Positions 18,075 through 21,486 of a stretch of 21,486 nt of DNA are shown in pieces. The position numbers and the translations under genes were made by a program. The notes under the pieces were generated by a model. It saw only the letters and a list, made by a program, of their open reading frames with translations, was not told where the DNA came from and did not search any database. The DNA comes from Neocallimastix lanati (nom. inval.) (lineage: Eukaryota; Neocallimastigomycota; Neocallimastigomycetes; Neocallimastigales; Neocallimastigaceae), in the NCBI GenBank assembly GCA_016946835.1, contig JACVTC010000154.1, positions 380,001 through 401,486 of the forward strand, in the 5' to 3' direction. Numbering within the stretch: position 1 is the first letter of the stretch; every line of letters starts with the position of its first letter.

Positions 18075-20497
18075 ATAATGGTATTAACAATTCTATTCCT
18101 TATGAATTGTTATATGACAAAAAAGTTGACTTTTCGAATTTTCGTGTTTTTGGTTGCAAAGTTTTCTTTTACGTTCCAAAGCAATTTCGTAAAAAGCTTT
18201 TAAATTCAGCTCTCCCTGGTATCTTTCTTGGCTATGATTCTAACCCTTCTGCTTATAGGATTTATGATGTTAATAATAATAAAATTATTCTTTCTCGATC
18301 TGTTGTCTTCTTTGAAAACATTCCTGTCAATTGTGCATCTCCAAAATCTCTTCCTGAATTTATAAATTTTACTCCTTATTATGAAATCGAGGGAGAAGAT
18401 TTACTTGTTAACGAAGATGGTAATAATGATATCAAAGATTTTAATAACATTAATAATGATAACAATGATAATGATAATGCTTATGATAATAATAAAGATA
18501 ATTCAAATAACAATATTAATCAAAATACGAATTCAACTAATTCTAATGCAACTATAAGTGACAATAATAATAATAATAATAGTTATAAACAAGTTAATAA
18601 TGGCGTTGAAAACGAAAATGTAGATTACTTTACAAATGACAATGAAAATAATAACAATGAAAATAATAACAATGAAAATAAATACAATGAAAATAATAAC
18701 AAAGATAATAAGTTTAATAAAATTAATAATATCAATGATAATAATCAAAATAATATACATGAAATCAATAACATTATTGATAAACAGTTGAATTATTCAA
18801 CAAACGATACAAATAACATCATTAAAAGTAATACTGATATTTCAAATTTCAATAAAAATGAAAATAACTATGTCCCTAAAAGAAAATTTATAGATGAAAC
18901 AGAAAAATTGTATAAAAAATTCAAAATAACAAACAACCTGAATTTAAGCAAGTTTGAAGAAAATCAAGAATTAGATCCGCCACTAAGCTTTAAAGATATA
19001 TTCGGAAGACAGGATGAAAAAGAATGGCTGAAAGCAGTAGAAGAAGAATTAAATAATATGAAGAATAAAAACGTATATACAATTGTTTCAAATATTCCTA
19101 ATGAAAAAAATTTAATTTCTAGTAGATGGGTTTTTAGCTACAAAAGAGATGATAGAGGAAATATAATAAAATATAAAGCAAGATTGGTGGCTCGTGGATT
19201 TTCTCAAGTTTATGGAGTAGATTATGAAGAAACTTTTTCGCCCACGTTAAAGCAAGATTCACTGAGAATCATTACTAATCTTTCAACTTTTTTCAATTTC
19301 GAAATGTACCAATTGGATATTAAAGCAGCATATCTTAATGCTGAAGTTGATGAAGAATTATATATGGAAATTCCTGACGGTTTTGAAAATAGAGGTTTTT
19401 GGAAATTAAACAAAGCAATTTATGGACTAAAACAAGCCGGAAGGATGTGGAATAATAAAATAAATAATACATTGTTAAACTTAAATTTTGTTAGATCTAA
19501 AAGTGAACCATGCGTCTATTATAGAAAGGATAATAAAAATAATATCTCATGTATTTTAGCTATATATGTTGACGATATTATAATATCAGGAAAGAAAAAT
19601 GAAATAAATTATATTAAAACAGAAATTAAAAAAATATTTGACCTTAGTGACATTGGACCTGTGGATTTCATAATAGGAATAAAATTTATCAAAACAAAAT
19701 ACGGATACATAATGCATCAATTACAATACTTAAATAAAATTTTGGAAAATTTCGAAATTGGAAAATATAACCAAATATCAAGTTTAACCTTTATTCAAAA
19801 TGAAGAATTAAGAAAAAGAAAATTTAACTCAAAAAAATATATGCAAGCTGTGGGTAGTTTACTTTATTTAGCAATGGGTACGAGACCGGATATTTTATTC
19901 GCTACTAGTAAGGCGTCAAGAAAAAATAAGGATCCAACATATGAAGATTGGATAAATGTTTTAAAAATATTTAGATATTTAAAGGGAACAAAATATTATG
20001 GATTAAGGTTTACTGATAATATAAATTTAAATGTTTATGTAGATGCAGACTTAGGTGGTGATGAAGAAACTAAAAGGTCCACTACCGGATTCATAATTAA
20101 TATGGGAAATACACCTATTTCATGGTATTCAAAGCTTCAACATTGTGTATCGATATCAACTGCAGAAAGTGAATACTATAGTCTAAATGAATGTGCTTTG
20201 AAATGTATGTGGTTAAAAAATTTCTTAGAAGAATTAAATATAAATACAGGGACAATTAAAATTAGAATAGACAATAAGGCTGCAATATACAATAGTGAGA
20301 ATGAAACAATAAATATAAAATCAAGACATATAAGCTTAAGATATCATAAGGTAAGAGAATTAGTAAGCGAAAAGAAAATTAAATTAGAATATATAAAATC
20401 TGAAAATAATTTAGCGGACGGCCTAACAAAATATCTCAATGGACCTTTACTTAAGAAATTTAGAAAAATAATGCTTTGTAAATTAATAGGAAATTAA
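18075..20497 (+). CDS. pol: Element C pol, 3' part: integrase tail, reverse transcriptase, RNase H
   Basis: It continues integrase with NNSIPYELLYDKKVDFSNFR, VFGCKVFFY and FLGYDSNPSAYRIYD. An Asn/Asp-rich linker covers about 18420-18860. Reverse transcriptase follows: EWLKAVEEELNNMKNKN, SSRWVFSYKRD, KARLVARGFSQVYGVDYEE, YQLDIKAAYLNAEV with the first catalytic Asp, KLNKAIYGLKQAGRMWN, and the active-site AIYVDDIIISG (YVDD, about 19564). TRPDILFATSKASRK leads into RNase H, with acidic residues in VYVDADLGGD, STAESEY, RIDNKAAI and NNLADGLTK. The frame is unbroken to TAA 20495-20497. It has no start of its own, because it is the downstream half of pol cut by the nested insert. It copies element RNA into cDNA inside the particle. 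All catalytic residues are intact. Confidence 0.95.
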
Positions 20498-20510
20498 ACT
20501 TACGAGGGAG
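20498..20510 (+). promoter_or_regulatory. Polypurine tract of element C
   Basis: CGAGGGAG lies directly before the TG of the 3' LTR and just after the pol stop codon, the normal plus-strand priming position. Elements A and B have the comparable AGGGGGGAA and GAAGGGGAA. Confidence 0.8.
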
Positions 20511-20787
20511 TGTTAGAAATTAAGTTTAATATTCCACAAATCTTAATATAATTAATTTAATAATAACTTAATTTTATTATATTTTATAGGATAAAAATAA
20601 TTTAATAATAAATGTGATTTAATATTAATATTTAATATTAGAAAATAAATAAGTGAATAGAATAAAGTTTTAAAGGATTAGGAGATAAATATAAATTTAA
20701 TGAATGAAAAATAATAAAAAATAAATAATGTTGAAAAGTGTAAAAAATTAATATATATTAATAAATAAAGTGATTATTAAAACAACA
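20511..20787 (+). repeat. 3' LTR of element C (277 bp)
   Basis: Identical to the 5' LTR except for a missing 4-bp unit. It ends AACAACA and is followed by the TAATT duplication. Confidence 0.95.
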
Positions 20788-20792
20788 TAATT
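20788..20792. repeat. Right target site duplication of element C (TAATT)
   Basis: TAATT matches 14594-14598. The empty site before insertion would have joined the sequence left of 14599 directly to that right of 20792. Confidence 0.9.
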
Positions 20793-21486
20793 AAATATAA
20801 ATAAATAAAAGCCATATTAACTATAAATAATCATAATTGAAATTGTGAGATTTCAGTTACATTCTTAACAATTTCATTGATATTAACCATTTTTCTATTT
20901 TTTTTTTTTTTTTTTTTTTTAATTATCCAAAATTTTTTAAATTAAAAATTTAGGTTACACGATTTATATTAATGATTAAATAAAAAATTTTTGACAGGCA
21001 TAAATAAAATTTTTATAGACTTTATTATAGATAATATATATTAATATATTGTATATTGAATAAATATCAATTAAAATTTTATGTAGAATATATATTTTTT
21101 TTTTAAAAAAAATAAAAATCACAATATATTATACTTAAATATATATCTTTTTGTATGCATTACATTAATTACATAATTATATCATTAATAATTAATAGAT
21201 ATAATTTTTTAATTTTAATATTAATATTTTAATTAAAATATTAAAATATTAATATTAAAGCAAACAAATAATATTACACAATAATTAATAAATTCTTTTT
21301 CTATTTTTTATTTTATTATAATTAATTTTATTTTTTATCAAAATTATCAAAAATAAATCATATTGAATTACCAATAAATGATTTTAATAACATAAATATT
21401 ATATAAGAAGTATTACATTTAATATATAAGATATGATATATTAATTATTATATAGTATTTTTTCTTTTTTTTTTAATTTTAAATAA
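20793..21486. other. AT-rich flank without a clear gene
   Basis: This is almost pure A/T sequence with a 23-nt T run at 20898-20920 and TTAATATTAA-type palindromes near 21220-21255. The only GC-containing block is 20831-20890, which on the minus strand reads MVNINEIVKNVTEISQFQL from an ATG with A at -3, then TGA. It might be a first exon, but no downstream exon or good donor supports it. Nothing else is visible. Confidence 0.5.

Larger units (their letters stand above)
14599..20787 (+). mobile_element. Ty1/copia retrotransposon 'C', full length, with nested insertion
   Basis: A complete element: 5' LTR, primer binding site, leader, gag, pol (protease, integrase, reverse transcriptase, RNase H), polypurine tract and 3' LTR, flanked by the TAATT duplication. 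The order integrase before reverse transcriptase defines Ty1/copia. The LTRs are identical except for one 4-bp indel, so insertion was recent. Without the nested 779-bp insert and its duplicated 5 bp the element would be 5405 bp. The insert is the only evident damage to its coding capacity. Confidence 0.95.

Noticed and set aside
1-21486. Search for CRISPR arrays, tRNA or rRNA genes, riboswitches and bacterial operons
   Set aside because: No spaced direct repeats, no box B-like GGTTCGA in a tRNA context, no conserved rRNA segments and no prokaryotic gene organisation were seen.

Overview
The window looks like nuclear DNA of a very AT-rich fungus, most likely an anaerobic gut fungus (Neocallimastigomycota). 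The reasons are: long spacers made almost only of A and T, many 17-36 nt homopolymer A or T runs, Asn-rich coding sequence, short AT-rich introns, standard stop codons, and a fungal-type MNN1-like mannosyltransferase. This assignment is an inference; no rRNA, tRNA or other marker gene is present.

Left side (1-3134, all minus strand): the 5' end of a spliced gene that may encode a Lunapark-like ER protein (exons 324-310 and 121-1, running off the edge). A long AT-only spacer follows, then an intact single-exon gene for a type II membrane MNN1-family alpha-mannosyltransferase (3134-1569). These are the only probably functional host genes seen. 3135-5539 is AT-rich spacer with simple repeats.

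Middle (5540-9050): the end of an old Ty1/copia element ('B': RNase H remains plus a 139-bp LTR), then broken minus-strand coding remains of at least one unrecognised host gene (8123-6781, perhaps also 6600-6454), and another broken fragment (9050-8829) that abuts the next transposon.

Right side (9054-20787): two more Ty1/copia elements, both on the plus strand. Element 'A' (9054 to beyond 13308) is 5'-truncated and decayed by stops and frameshifts. Element 'C' (14599-20787) is young: its LTRs differ only by a 4-bp indel, it has a perfect TAATT target duplication, and gag and pol are otherwise open. Its pol is interrupted by a 779-bp LTR-like insertion (17291-18069) with its own CCCTC duplication; removing the insert restores the frame. 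The sequence after the 5' LTR of C complements the anticodon arm of tRNA-Lys(CUU), which suggests half-tRNA priming as in Drosophila copia. gag and pol overlap in the +1 frame.

Overall the window is a nest of copia elements of three ages inserted among host gene remains, next to two normal genes. No CRISPR, operon, RNA gene or clearly novel system was found. The most distinctive points are the tRNA-Lys anticodon-arm primer site, the nested LTR-like insertion and the candidate +1 frameshift site of element C.
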